Source: an uncultured Algibacter sp. (GTDB lineage: Bacteria > Bacteroidota > Bacteroidia > Flavobacteriales > Flavobacteriaceae). From it: a stretch of DNA of 47,520 nt. Location of the stretch: NCBI GenBank assembly GCA_947502405.1, contig CANMZT010000020.1:1-47520 (forward strand), written 5' to 3'. Position numbers and translations under genes: made by a program. Below the pieces are notes generated by a model that was given only the letters and a program-made list of their open reading frames with translations, was not told where the DNA came from and did no database searches. Of this stretch, positions 8,420 through 15,558 are shown in pieces (position 1 is the stretch's first letter; each line of letters starts with the position of its first letter).

Positions 8420-9025
8420 CTAATCTCTATCTATATTATAAATAGTTTTATTTTCATATAAAGATACTATTTCTTCTTTAGTATACCCGTCTGTATAATC
8501 ACCATAGTTTGAAGCTTTGTCAATTTTATTAATAGCACTTCGTTTGTCAATTTCATAATCATTAAATACAACATAAATACTATCGCCTTTAACTTCTGTC
8601 ACTTTCATTGTAGTAAAATGACCGGGAGATTCAGATTTAATAGAATATACATCTCCAATAGTAGGGGTTTTAATAAATACAGCTTCATCTTCTTTATGCT
8701 TAGAACTCGAGTAAGTAAAATATGCTATGGCCAATACAATTATAGCTAAACCACTAAAATGCAATAAAGGAATACCTGTGTGCTTTTCGGTTTCAAATTT
8801 GCGTTGAATTTGTTCAGGAAGTTCTTTTAGTTTGTAGGTACGCTTACAATGGTTACATTCTAAAATATTAACTTTTCCCATTGGAAAAACTGGAATCCAA
8901 TACAGATAAGCATATTTTCCAAACACGCTATACGTCATAGAGGTTTGGTTTTCACAATTTGGGCAAGTTACGTTTGGTAGTTGTCCATCTTTTAATCTAG
9001 AGGAATTTGTTCCGTAAAATATCAT
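8420..9025 (-). CDS. Membrane protein with N-terminal zinc ribbon
   Basis: A 201-residue protein. Two Cys pairs, CPNC near residue 20 and CNHC near residue 59, form a zinc-ribbon knuckle. One transmembrane segment follows (LLHFSGLAIIVLAIAYFTYSS), then a basic KHKEDEA stretch and a soluble domain containing GDVYSIKSESPGHFTTMKVTEVKGDSIYVVFNDYEID, with SH3/barrel-like strands. Function is unknown. It sits between coaD and ddl, but with 42-60 bp spacers that hold repeats, so tight coupling is not evident. Confidence 0.7.
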   Translation of the reverse strand: MIFYGTNSSRLKDGQLPNVTCPNCENQTSMTYSVFGKYAYLYWIPVFPMGKVNILECNHCKRTYKLKELPEQIQRKFETEKHTGIPLLHFSGLAIIVLAIAYFTYSSSKHKEDEAVFIKTPTIGDVYSIKSESPGHFTTMKVTEVKGDSIYVVFNDYEIDKRSAINKIDKASNYGDYTDGYTKEEIVSLYENKTIYNIDRD

Positions 9026-9058
9026 AAGTTTTGGTTAGTATTGAATTTGTTTTTATTT

Positions 9059-9088
9059 ACTGTATACTGATACTGAATACTGCAACTA
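9059..9088 (-). repeat. Degenerate CAGTATN short tandem over the ddl stop
   Basis: Minus-strand AGTTGCAGTATTCAGTAT continuing into CAGTATACAGT. It includes the ddl stop codon (TAG, complement of 9086-9088) and matches the tract after the HEAT gene at 7208-7237. Confidence 0.55.
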
Positions 9089-10060
9089 TTTTAGCGCTTC
9101 CTCAATAGCATTATCAAACAAATCAGCTAAAGAGATACCTGCAGCTTCAGCTTGTTGAGGTAATATACTTTCTTTAGTTAACCCAGGAACTGTATTCATT
9201 TCCAATAAATGAGGTTCTCCATTTTTAAAGATAAATTCACTTCTACTAAACCCAGTCATTTTTAAAACTTCGTAAACTTTTTTGGCTTCTTTATTTACTT
9301 TGTCTTCTTGTTCTTTGGAAAGTCTTGCAGGTGTTATTTCTTGAGATTTACCTTGGTATTTAGCTTCATAATCAAAGAAATCATTTTCTGAAACTATTTC
9401 TGTGATAGGTAAAACTTTAGTTTCTCCTTTATAGGTTATCACGCCTACAGAAACTTCAACACCGTCTAAAAAGGATTCAATAATAATCTCATCATCTTCT
9501 TTAAAAGCCACGTTAATGGCATGTTGTAAGTCTTCCTGTTTATGTACTTTGCTAACTCCAAAACTACTTCCTGCTTTATTAGCTTTTACAAAACATGGTA
9601 AACCAACAGTATTTACAATAGCAGCCTCATCAATGGTATCGCCAAGGTTTAAGAAATACGATTCGGCAGTTTTTATACCGTAAGGTTTTAAAACGCTCAG
9701 GCAATCTCTTTTGTTAAAGGTTATTGCCGCTTGATACATGCTACAACTTGTGTGTGGAATCCCTAAAAGCTCTAAATAACTTTGCATAAAACCATCTTCT
9801 CCAGGAGAACCATGAATGGCATTAAAAACACAATCAAAAGTAATTTTAAAACTATCTACATTTATTGAAAAATCGTTTTTATCAATAGGGAATTCATCTT
9901 CTTCATCGTTTACATATATCCACTTATCTTTAAAAATATGAATGCGATATGGGGTGTATTTAGAGCAGTCTAAGGTTTCGTAAACCACATTTCCGCTGGT
10001 TAAGGAGATTTTGTATTCGCTGGAATACCCACCCATAATGATGGCAATATTTTTTTTCAT
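9086..10060 (-). CDS. ddl: D-alanine--D-alanine ligase
   Basis: A 324-residue ATP-grasp enzyme that joins two D-Ala for peptidoglycan precursors. MGGYSSEYKISLTSG is the N-terminal substrate-binding loop with the HSE-like variant SSEYKIS, HGSPGEDGFMQSYLELLGIP is the signature 1 region, CFVKANKAGSSFGVSKV is the ATP-binding loop, and HLLEMNTVPGLTKESILPQQAEAAGIS carries the metal-binding EMNTVPG motif. Length and motif order are normal for the family. A divergent PASTA gene starts 140 bp away. Confidence 0.95.
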   Translation of the reverse strand: MKKNIAIIMGGYSSEYKISLTSGNVVYETLDCSKYTPYRIHIFKDKWIYVNDEEDEFPIDKNDFSINVDSFKITFDCVFNAIHGSPGEDGFMQSYLELLGIPHTSCSMYQAAITFNKRDCLSVLKPYGIKTAESYFLNLGDTIDEAAIVNTVGLPCFVKANKAGSSFGVSKVHKQEDLQHAINVAFKEDDEIIIESFLDGVEVSVGVITYKGETKVLPITEIVSENDFFDYEAKYQGKSQEITPARLSKEQEDKVNKEAKKVYEVLKMTGFSRSEFIFKNGEPHLLEMNTVPGLTKESILPQQAEAAGISLADLFDNAIEEALK

Positions 10061-10171
10061 TAAATGAAGAAATAATTTAGTATCAATCTAAAACTAAAAA
10101 TAAAACGTATGTATTATTAGTTAAGCTAAAATATCATATATATTGCAAAAGAAAAAACTGTTCGGTTTTTA

Positions 10172-10179
10172 TATATTTG
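10172..10179 (+). promoter_or_regulatory. Putative -7 box for the PASTA-rluD pair
   Basis: TATATTTG is an exact TAnnTTTG box 21 bp before the PASTA gene start. The nearest TTG (10143-10145) is 26 nt upstream, longer than usual, so the -33 element is uncertain. Confidence 0.5.
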
Positions 10180-10199
10180 CCTAATTCTAAATTCTTCAA

Positions 10200-10757
10200 A
10201 TGAGTATTGTTAAATTTCTAACCAGCAAGACATTTTTAAAACAAGTTTTATTAGCTGTAGTTGCAGTAGTTATTTTTTGTTTTATAGCATTAAAATGGCT
10301 TAACGTTACCACGAATCATGGGGATTTTGAGACAGTTCCTGATTTAAAAGGAAAGTCAATAAGCGTAGCCGAGGTGGAATTAAAAGACAATAATCTGGTA
10401 ATGAAAATTCAAGATTCGGCTAATTATAACCCAGATTATCCTAAATTTTCTGTGATTGAGCAAGAGCCATTGGCTGGCTCGAAGGTTAAGGAAGACAGGA
10501 AAATATATATTACGCTTAACCCTTCTGGTTACCGTAAAATGAATATTCCTGCGGGACTTATAGACCAAACATACAGGCAAGTAAAACCAACTTTGGAGGC
10601 TTTAGGTTTTAAAGTGGGTAAAGTTTCTTATGTAGACAATATTGGTAAGGACATGGTTTTAAAGTTAACCCATAAAGGTAAAACACTTAAAGCAGGCGAT
10701 AAACTTGCCAGAACTTCAGTTATTGATTTAGTACTCGGTAACGGTAACCGCCCATAA
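10200..10757 (+). CDS. PASTA-domain membrane protein
   Basis: A 185-residue protein with an N-terminal transmembrane anchor (LKQVLLAVVAVVIFCFIALKW) and two or more PASTA units: ETVPDLKGKSISVAEVELKDNNL...SVIEQEPLAGSKVKEDRKIYITLNP, then a second unit beginning AGLIDQTYRQVKPTLEALGFKV. PASTA domains bind muropeptide-like ligands outside the cytoplasm. It lacks a kinase domain. It is followed after 3 bp by the pseudouridine synthase gene and lies divergent to ddl; the ddl neighbourhood agrees with a cell-wall role, though the direct function is unknown. Confidence 0.85.
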   Translation: MSIVKFLTSKTFLKQVLLAVVAVVIFCFIALKWLNVTTNHGDFETVPDLKGKSISVAEVELKDNNLVMKIQDSANYNPDYPKFSVIEQEPLAGSKVKEDRKIYITLNPSGYRKMNIPAGLIDQTYRQVKPTLEALGFKVGKVSYVDNIGKDMVLKLTHKGKTLKAGDKLARTSVIDLVLGNGNRP

Positions 10758-10760
10758 ATT

Positions 10761-11795
10761 ATGGATAGCCATACGCCGCAATTACCAGACGAAAACGACT
10801 TATACGAACACCACGCATTTACCGTAGATAAAGGGCAAGCGCCTTTGCGTATAGACAAATATTTGATGAATTTTGTTGAAAACGCTACCCGAAACAAAAT
10901 ACAAGCTGCTGCAAAAGAAGGCAGTATTTTTGTTAATGATGTGGTTGTAAAATCCAATTACAAAGTAAAACCTTTTGATAAAATAAGAGTGTTGTTTTCG
11001 CATCCGCCATTTGAAAATTTATTGGTAGGCGAGGATATCCCGATTGATGTGGTTTATGAGGACGACGACCTTTTGGTAGTTAATAAAGAAGCTGGCATTG
11101 TGGTACATCCAGGGCACGGAAATTACTCTGGCACACTCATAAACGCCCTAATTTATAGGTTTGATAATTTGCCAAATAACTCTAGCGAACGCCCGGGATT
11201 GGTACACCGCATAGATAAAGATACTAGCGGACTTTTAGTGGTTGCCAAAACCGAAGAAGCCATGGCGCATTTATCAGCACAATTTGCCAATAAAACCTCC
11301 GAACGCGAATATATTGCCCTAGTTTGGGGAAATATAGTCGACGATAAAGGCACCATAGAAGGCAACATTGGCAGACACCCAAAAAACCGACTACAAAACA
11401 CCGTTTTTCTTGATGATGAAGCCGAAAAAGGTAAACCCGCCGTTACCCATTACACCGTTTTAGAGCGTTTGGGTTACGTAACTTTGGTGTCTTGCAAGCT
11501 AGAAACGGGTCGCACACACCAAATTCGCGTGCACATGAAACACATTGGGCATACCCTGTTTAACGACGCCCGTTACGGTGGTGAAAAAATACTAAAAGGC
11601 ACCACATTTACTAAGTACAAGCAGTTTGTAGAAAACTGTTTTAAAATACTCCCAAGGCAAGCGTTACATGCCAAAACACTAGGTTTTGAGCATCCTACAA
11701 CAGGCAAGTTTATGCAGTTTGATACACCAATTCCAGACGATATGCAGCAATGTATCGAGAAGTGGCGCGGGTACGCTAAGCATCAAGAGATGTAA
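10761..11795 (+). CDS. rluD: RluA/RluD-family 23S rRNA pseudouridine synthase
   Basis: A 344-residue enzyme. An N-terminal S4 RNA-binding domain (LRIDKYLMNFVENATRNKIQAAAKEGSIFVND, residues 29-60) is followed by the catalytic domain with HRIDKDTSGLLVVAKT, where Asp152 is the catalytic aspartate, and by ETGRTHQIRVHM. RluD modifies uridines of 23S rRNA helix 69 and helps ribosome assembly; assignment to RluD rather than a paralogue rests on the S4 domain and length. It is co-transcribed with the PASTA gene (3-bp gap). Confidence 0.9.
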   Translation: MDSHTPQLPDENDLYEHHAFTVDKGQAPLRIDKYLMNFVENATRNKIQAAAKEGSIFVNDVVVKSNYKVKPFDKIRVLFSHPPFENLLVGEDIPIDVVYEDDDLLVVNKEAGIVVHPGHGNYSGTLINALIYRFDNLPNNSSERPGLVHRIDKDTSGLLVVAKTEEAMAHLSAQFANKTSEREYIALVWGNIVDDKGTIEGNIGRHPKNRLQNTVFLDDEAEKGKPAVTHYTVLERLGYVTLVSCKLETGRTHQIRVHMKHIGHTLFNDARYGGEKILKGTTFTKYKQFVENCFKILPRQALHAKTLGFEHPTTGKFMQFDTPIPDDMQQCIEKWRGYAKHQEM

Positions 11796-11802
11796 TAGTC
11801 TT

Positions 11803-11830
11803 GTCATACTGAACTTGTTTCAGTATCTCA
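11803..11830. repeat. GTCATACTGAACTTGTTTCAG palindromic repeat
   Basis: The core ACTGAACTTGTTTCAGT is an inverted repeat placed 7 bp after the rluD stop. A partial inverted copy (CTTACTGAAACAAGTTCAGC) lies near 13673-13692. Confidence 0.55.
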
Positions 11831-11862
11831 TTAAAAATTATATTTAAAAATCTTAATTATTT

Positions 11863-12015
11863 GGGCGTTACCCCGAAAAGGGGTCAGGCTTTCCGCTATA
11901 TCTTTTTAAAAGTCATTGCGAGGAGTTTACGACGTGGCAATCTGCTTAATTCTAGTTCAAAACAAACAGTATTACATTCTATTTTTTAAAAAGGATGCCG
12001 CTTCAATCCTTAACG
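11863..12015 (+). repeat. GGGCGTTACC element with a nested GTCATTGCGAGG repeat
   Basis: The outer ends are GGGCGTTACC and CAATCCTTAACG. Between CTATATC and AAAGGATGCCGCT it carries an inner repeat (11912-11945, GTCATTGCGAGGAG...GTGGCAATCTGC), in the same arrangement as the copy at 44061-44216. The copy at 6873 lacks the inner part. Confidence 0.7.
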
Positions 12016-12110
12016 TGGAGTGTATTTGCTGTTTTTGAGTTAAATATTATTGAAAGTCTATTTTGAAAGGTGTTTTTGTTAATTATATCGTATTTGTTGG
12101 CAGAAATAAT

Positions 12111-13250
12111 TTATTCTAAAAGTATATTTGAAACATCTTCGGTCAAGTTTAGTAATTGAATTTCTTTATCAGATTCACTTAAGGTACTTAAGGCTTTATT
12201 TGGGTCATTTACTGATTGAAAAATTGAAAGATGCTTATCTTTTGTAAACCTGCATGGTCTAACTATTAATGGCAAAATTTTTGTTCCATTTTCTTCGGCA
12301 TTTTTTAATATCAAAGGAAGTTCATTACTCCTAACAAAATCTGACGCTAGAAAATCTGTTGAAACAATTAGTATTGCTATACCAGCAACATTAAGAGCCT
12401 TTTCTATTTCAATCTTCCATTTATCACCTGTTTTTATTTTAGTATCATCCCATAAATCAAAATCGTGATTATTGAACTTTAATACTTTTAAGTTAGTTTG
12501 AATTTTTCTCAACCATTCGATATCTGAATGAGAGTAGCTTATGAAGATTTTATTTTTTTTAACTTGGTTAAGACTTGTTTTATTCGTCACTTTAGTTTTT
12601 ATATTACTGATATTATATGATTTGTTTATTAGTAATAATTCAGGTAAACAGTTCCCTTTTATTTTAGTTAGTCGTGTAAAGTCCTTATCTAAATTATTTT
12701 TATTTATAATTTTTCCATAACAGTATAGGCTAATTAGGTTGGTTAAATGTGACGGAATTTTTAGTAATGGGAAAGATTCTAACTCCAAGTTGTTTAACCA
12801 TAGGTTTTTTAGACTATGTATTTTAAGAATTTGAATAGGAAATTCTAAAAAAGGGTTTTTGGAAATATTTAATTTTTGTAAGCTTTCTAGTAGTGTAAAT
12901 TGTTCAGGTAGAGTGCTTAATTTATTATTAGCTAACTGGAGAGTTTTTAAAGATTTAAGGTTAGCTATTTGCTTTGGGATAGTTTTTATTTTATTGTTGT
13001 TTAAGTTGAGTACTTTTAACTTTTTTAGAGAACATATTTTTGAATAGAAATTTGTTATATTATTATTAGATAAATCTAACAACTCCAGATTTTTTAGTTT
13101 TTCTATTTCTCTTGGAATTATTGAAATCTTATTATTATTTATTTTTAATTTTCTCAAATTTTTAAGGTTTAGAATTTCCATTGGAAATTCTGTTAAATTA
13201 GAATTAGATAAGTCTAATTTAGAGATGTTTTTTGAGCCAATTTCTATCAT
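12111..13250 (-). CDS. Leucine-rich repeat protein with C-terminal TIR domain
   Basis: A 379-residue protein. Residues 10-175 form about seven leucine-rich repeats of 23 residues (LRKLKINNNKISIIPREIEKL, LKVLNLNNNKIKTIPKQIANL and similar). Residues 233-375 form a TIR domain: KIFISYSHSDIEWLRKIQTNL, DFDLWDDTKIKTGDKWKIEIEKAL, IAILIVSTDFLASDFVRSNEL with Glu310 in the position of the NADase catalytic Glu, and ILPLIVRPCRF. Bacterial TIR proteins often degrade NAD or make signalling nucleotides in defence or stress; here LRRs could sense a ligand. There is no signal peptide, so it should be cytoplasmic. The gene is more A+T-rich than its neighbours and stands alone between repeats, suggesting horizontal gain. 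The target is unknown. Confidence 0.85.
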   Translation of the reverse strand: MIEIGSKNISKLDLSNSNLTEFPMEILNLKNLRKLKINNNKISIIPREIEKLKNLELLDLSNNNITNFYSKICSLKKLKVLNLNNNKIKTIPKQIANLKSLKTLQLANNKLSTLPEQFTLLESLQKLNISKNPFLEFPIQILKIHSLKNLWLNNLELESFPLLKIPSHLTNLISLYCYGKIINKNNLDKDFTRLTKIKGNCLPELLLINKSYNISNIKTKVTNKTSLNQVKKNKIFISYSHSDIEWLRKIQTNLKVLKFNNHDFDLWDDTKIKTGDKWKIEIEKALNVAGIAILIVSTDFLASDFVRSNELPLILKNAEENGTKILPLIVRPCRFTKDKHLSIFQSVNDPNKALSTLSESDKEIQLLNLTEDVSNILLE

Positions 13251-13293
13251 ATAATTATCATTAATTATAAAATTTAAATATACTTTTAATTTT

Positions 13294-13301
13294 TATATTT
13301 G
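13294..13301 (+). promoter_or_regulatory. -7 box for the unassigned RNA
   Basis: TATATTTG matches TAnnTTTG exactly. No clear TTG is seen 17-23 nt upstream. Transcription would begin near 13308. Confidence 0.45.
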
Positions 13302-13304
13302 TAT

Positions 13305-13486
13305 GTCCCTTTGGAGGAAAGGGGATTAATAAATTAAGTTGAGGATTTGACACCCACGCTGTCCGATGTACTGGGCAAAGTCGAAGAGTAAGGCTTTTGC
13401 GGTCATAGACTCAACTGTTTCGACAACCTCACTATGAATATTTATAAATATTTAACCTGAGCCGGGAAACCACTCAGGTTTTTTAT
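13305..13486 (+). ncRNA. Candidate structured RNA, family not assigned
   Basis: A non-coding stretch of about 180 nt between a -7 box (13294) and an intrinsic terminator (13454). It is richer in G+C than its flanks. Pairings seen: AGTTGAG (13337-13343) with CTCAACT (13410-13416); GTCGAA (13380-13385) with TTCGAC (13419-13424), which would be a pseudoknot with the first; CCCA (13353-13356) with TGGG (13372-13375); GCAAAG (13375-13380) with CTTTTGC (13394-13400), one bulge; and a competing TGAGG (13340-13344) with CCTCA (13427-13431). It does not show the landmarks of tmRNA, RNase P RNA or SRP RNA. A 6S-like RNA or another Flavobacteria-specific RNA is possible. Confidence 0.5.
13454..13484 (+). 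terminator. Intrinsic terminator of the unassigned RNA
   Basis: AACCTGAG (13454-13461) pairs with CTCAGGTT (13473-13480), and the T-run follows directly (13479-13484). It lies 240 bp before yaaA, so it ends the RNA rather than any protein gene. Confidence 0.85.
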
Positions 13487-13635
13487 TTTAGCACTCACTC
13501 ATAGTATTTAATATCTCACTTTCTACTCTTAACGAATTTAGTCAAATTTTCTCACAAACCCAAGCAAATAAATTCAATCTATAACCACATCATAAATAAT
13601 TCTAACCTTAAATTTAAAAAGTAAAATAGTAGTCG

Positions 13636-13643
13636 TAAATTTG
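13636..13643 (+). promoter_or_regulatory. Putative -7 box for yaaA
   Basis: TAAATTTG, an exact TAnnTTTG match, 81 bp before the yaaA start. The -33 position carries TTT rather than TTG (13613-13615, spacer 20). Confidence 0.5.
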
Positions 13644-13724
13644 AAATGAAAAGAGAAATATAGATTTCCTCCTTACTGAAACAAGTTCAGCACAAGTTGA
13701 GGGAATAAAAAAAGCGTTTATTCA

Positions 13725-14483
13725 ATGAAATTAGTATTATCACCAGCTAAATCTTTAGACTTCGAAACCGAAATACCAACGGCAATATATACCGAACCTC
13801 AATTTTTAAAACAATCTGAGCGTTTAAATAAACTCCTTAAAAAGAAGTCGGCTAAAAGTTTATCGAAACTTATGAGTATTTCTGATGCCTTGGGGCAACT
13901 TAATTACGAGCGTAACCAATCCTGGGAATTACCATTTACACCAGAAAATGCACGACCTGCTGTTTATGCTTTTAATGGTGATGTGTATAGAGGTTTAGAT
14001 GCTTATACGATTCCAGAAAATAAACTAGAAACGCTTCAAAATACAGTTCGTATTCTTTCAGGATTATATGGTTTATTAAAACCAACCGATTTAATGCAGC
14101 CTTACCGATTAGAAATGGGGACTAAGATGCCTGTAGGGACTAAAAAGAATTTATATGAATTTTGGAAAAAAGACATTACAAAAGCCTTAAACGAAGAGCT
14201 TGAAGATGATGAGTTATTTTTAAATCTAGCCAGTAACGAGTATTTTAAGGCTATTGATGCCAAAGCTTTAAAAGTACCAGTAGTAACAGCCAATTTTAAA
14301 GATTTTAAAAATGGCAAGTATAAAGTGATTTCGTTTTTTGCCAAAGAAGCGCGTGGTGCAATGGCAAGATATATTGTAGATACTAACGCACAAACCTTAG
14401 ACGATTTAAAGGGTTTCAATTATATGGATTATGGTTTTAGCGAAGACTTATCTAAAGACAATGATTTAGTTTTTATTCGATAG
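13725..14483 (+). CDS. yaaA: Peroxide stress protein YaaA (UPF0246 family)
   Basis: A 252-residue cytoplasmic protein with the family N-terminus MKLVLSPAKSLDFE, the block RPAVYAFNGDVYRGLD, the ILSGLYGLLKPTDLMQPYRLEMGTKM core and the C-terminal AKEARGAMARYIV...GFNYMDYGFSEDLS. YaaA lowers free intracellular iron and limits peroxide damage to DNA in E. coli and binds DNA; whether that holds here is inference from family membership. Full length. Confidence 0.93.
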   Translation: MKLVLSPAKSLDFETEIPTAIYTEPQFLKQSERLNKLLKKKSAKSLSKLMSISDALGQLNYERNQSWELPFTPENARPAVYAFNGDVYRGLDAYTIPENKLETLQNTVRILSGLYGLLKPTDLMQPYRLEMGTKMPVGTKKNLYEFWKKDITKALNEELEDDELFLNLASNEYFKAIDAKALKVPVVTANFKDFKNGKYKVISFFAKEARGAMARYIVDTNAQTLDDLKGFNYMDYGFSEDLSKDNDLVFIR

Positions 14484-14547
14484 ATTTTTATTCTTCTGAG
14501 GAAGTACGACGTAAGAATCTTTCAAATCGAAACAAATATCTTAAACG

Positions 14548-14582
14548 GATTGCCACGTCGCTAAAAAGCTTCTCGCAATGAC
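14548..14582 (-). repeat. Inverted GTCATTGCGAG...GTGGCAATC repeat
   Basis: The reverse complement reads GTCATTGCGAGAAGC...GACGTGGCAATC, the same family as the inner repeats at 11912 and 44110. It lies between yaaA and the bTHX gene. Confidence 0.65.
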
Positions 14583-14590
14583 GTAAAGTA

Positions 14591-14725
14591 TTATTTAGGT
14601 TTCGCTTTACTACCAACACTAATTTGTTGTTCCACTGAAGGTTTCTTTTTGATGCGTGGTCGTCTTGCACCAAATGTGCCTCTGTTTATTTTTCCGCGTT
14701 TAGTTTTTTTATCGCCTTTTCCCAT
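14591..14725 (-). CDS. 30S ribosomal protein bTHX
   Basis: A 44-residue highly basic protein beginning MGKGDKKTKRGKINRGTFGA, followed by RRPRIKKK. This is the signature of the small THX ribosomal proteins of Thermus and Bacteroidetes, which sit in a pocket of the 30S head and stabilise 16S rRNA folding. The bTHX-like part is the first 28 residues; the tail PSVEQQISVGSKAKPK is an extension. The start ATG is at 14725-14723 and the stop TAA at 14593-14591. The frame is intact and too short for most gene callers. An ORF overlapping in another frame is a shadow. Confidence 0.88.
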   Translation of the reverse strand: MGKGDKKTKRGKINRGTFGARRPRIKKKPSVEQQISVGSKAKPK

Positions 14726-14805
14726 ATCTTTATTTTATAGTAATAAAATAATAAAAATTATAGTTTTTAACAAATAAGATTCCTGTCTTCTAAGGAATGA
14801 AATAA

Positions 14806-15531
14806 ATGTTCAAACACAAGCATCCATATAAACCATTCATTCAAAGAGATACCACAAAACTGATTGTTGGTACATTACCACCACCACGATTTTCAACTGG
14901 AGCACTTTTAGAAAAGGATGTTGATTTCTGTTATGGTAGTTATTACAATTCACTGTGGTTATTCATAGATAAAATTCATAATTTAAATTTACGTTACGAC
15001 AATTCAAATGAAGCTATTGCACAACGAAAAGCTTTCTTAATCAAAAATAAAATAGGTGTTTGCGATATAGTGGATAGTTGCCAGCGTGAAAAAATTGATG
15101 CTTCAGATTTAGGTATGAAAAATATCAAACTCCGAGATATTATTGGTTATTTAAAAGAATACCCAAGCATTGATACTTTGTTGTTTACAGGTGGAAATAG
15201 TAAAAACGGACCTGAATATTTCTTTAGAAAACATCTTAAAGATTATAACTTAAAATTAGAGTTAGTTACTAATGAAGTTCCGAGAATCCACAAATTTGAA
15301 ATACCTGTAATGTTGACCAAAAGTGAGACATCACATCAGGATGAGATTTTTCAATCGTTGCACTCATTTCGAAATGACAAACGCATTATTAAAACCGTTT
15401 CCCTAACCTCAGGTTCTGGTGCTGCAAATATTTCAATAAGCAGAATGCCACTTTACAAACAACTAAAAGCTAAAAACCCAAAGTTTAATACGTTTGATTT
15501 TAGAGTGATGCAGTATCGGGAGTTCTTTTAG
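14806..15531 (+). CDS. Uracil-DNA glycosylase-superfamily-like protein
   Basis: A 241-residue protein with no signal or membrane segment. KLIVGTLPPPRFSTGALLEKDVDFCYGSYYNSLWLFID fits the pattern of the uracil-DNA glycosylase superfamily, in which a G(T/S)xPPG-like loop is followed by a YxxxxNxFW-type segment, and DTLLFTGGNSKNGPEYFFRKHL could be a central strand and helix. I do not see the canonical UDG catalytic Asp/His motifs clearly, so the activity is uncertain. The C-terminus (SGSGAANISISRMPLYKQLKAKNP) may be the leucine-loop region. It could be a DNA-repair glycosylase or a relative of unknown activity. Confidence 0.6.
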   Translation: MFKHKHPYKPFIQRDTTKLIVGTLPPPRFSTGALLEKDVDFCYGSYYNSLWLFIDKIHNLNLRYDNSNEAIAQRKAFLIKNKIGVCDIVDSCQREKIDASDLGMKNIKLRDIIGYLKEYPSIDTLLFTGGNSKNGPEYFFRKHLKDYNLKLELVTNEVPRIHKFEIPVMLTKSETSHQDEIFQSLHSFRNDKRIIKTVSLTSGSGAANISISRMPLYKQLKAKNPKFNTFDFRVMQYREFF

Positions 15532-15558
15532 TACATGTAAAAAACCAACAGATTCTAA

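Noticed and set aside
13305-13486. tmRNA, RNase P RNA or SRP RNA
   Set aside because: The length and the landmark sequences (tmRNA tRNA-like ends and tag frame, RNase P P4 core, SRP GGAA tetraloop region) are not seen.
13250-13724. A riboswitch controlling yaaA
   Set aside because: The terminator is 240 bp upstream of yaaA, and a separate -7 box (13636) lies between them, so direct attenuation of yaaA is unlikely.
14488-14673. A 61-codon frame overlapping the bTHX gene
   Set aside because: It runs through a dispersed repeat and is out of frame with the clear bTHX peptide.
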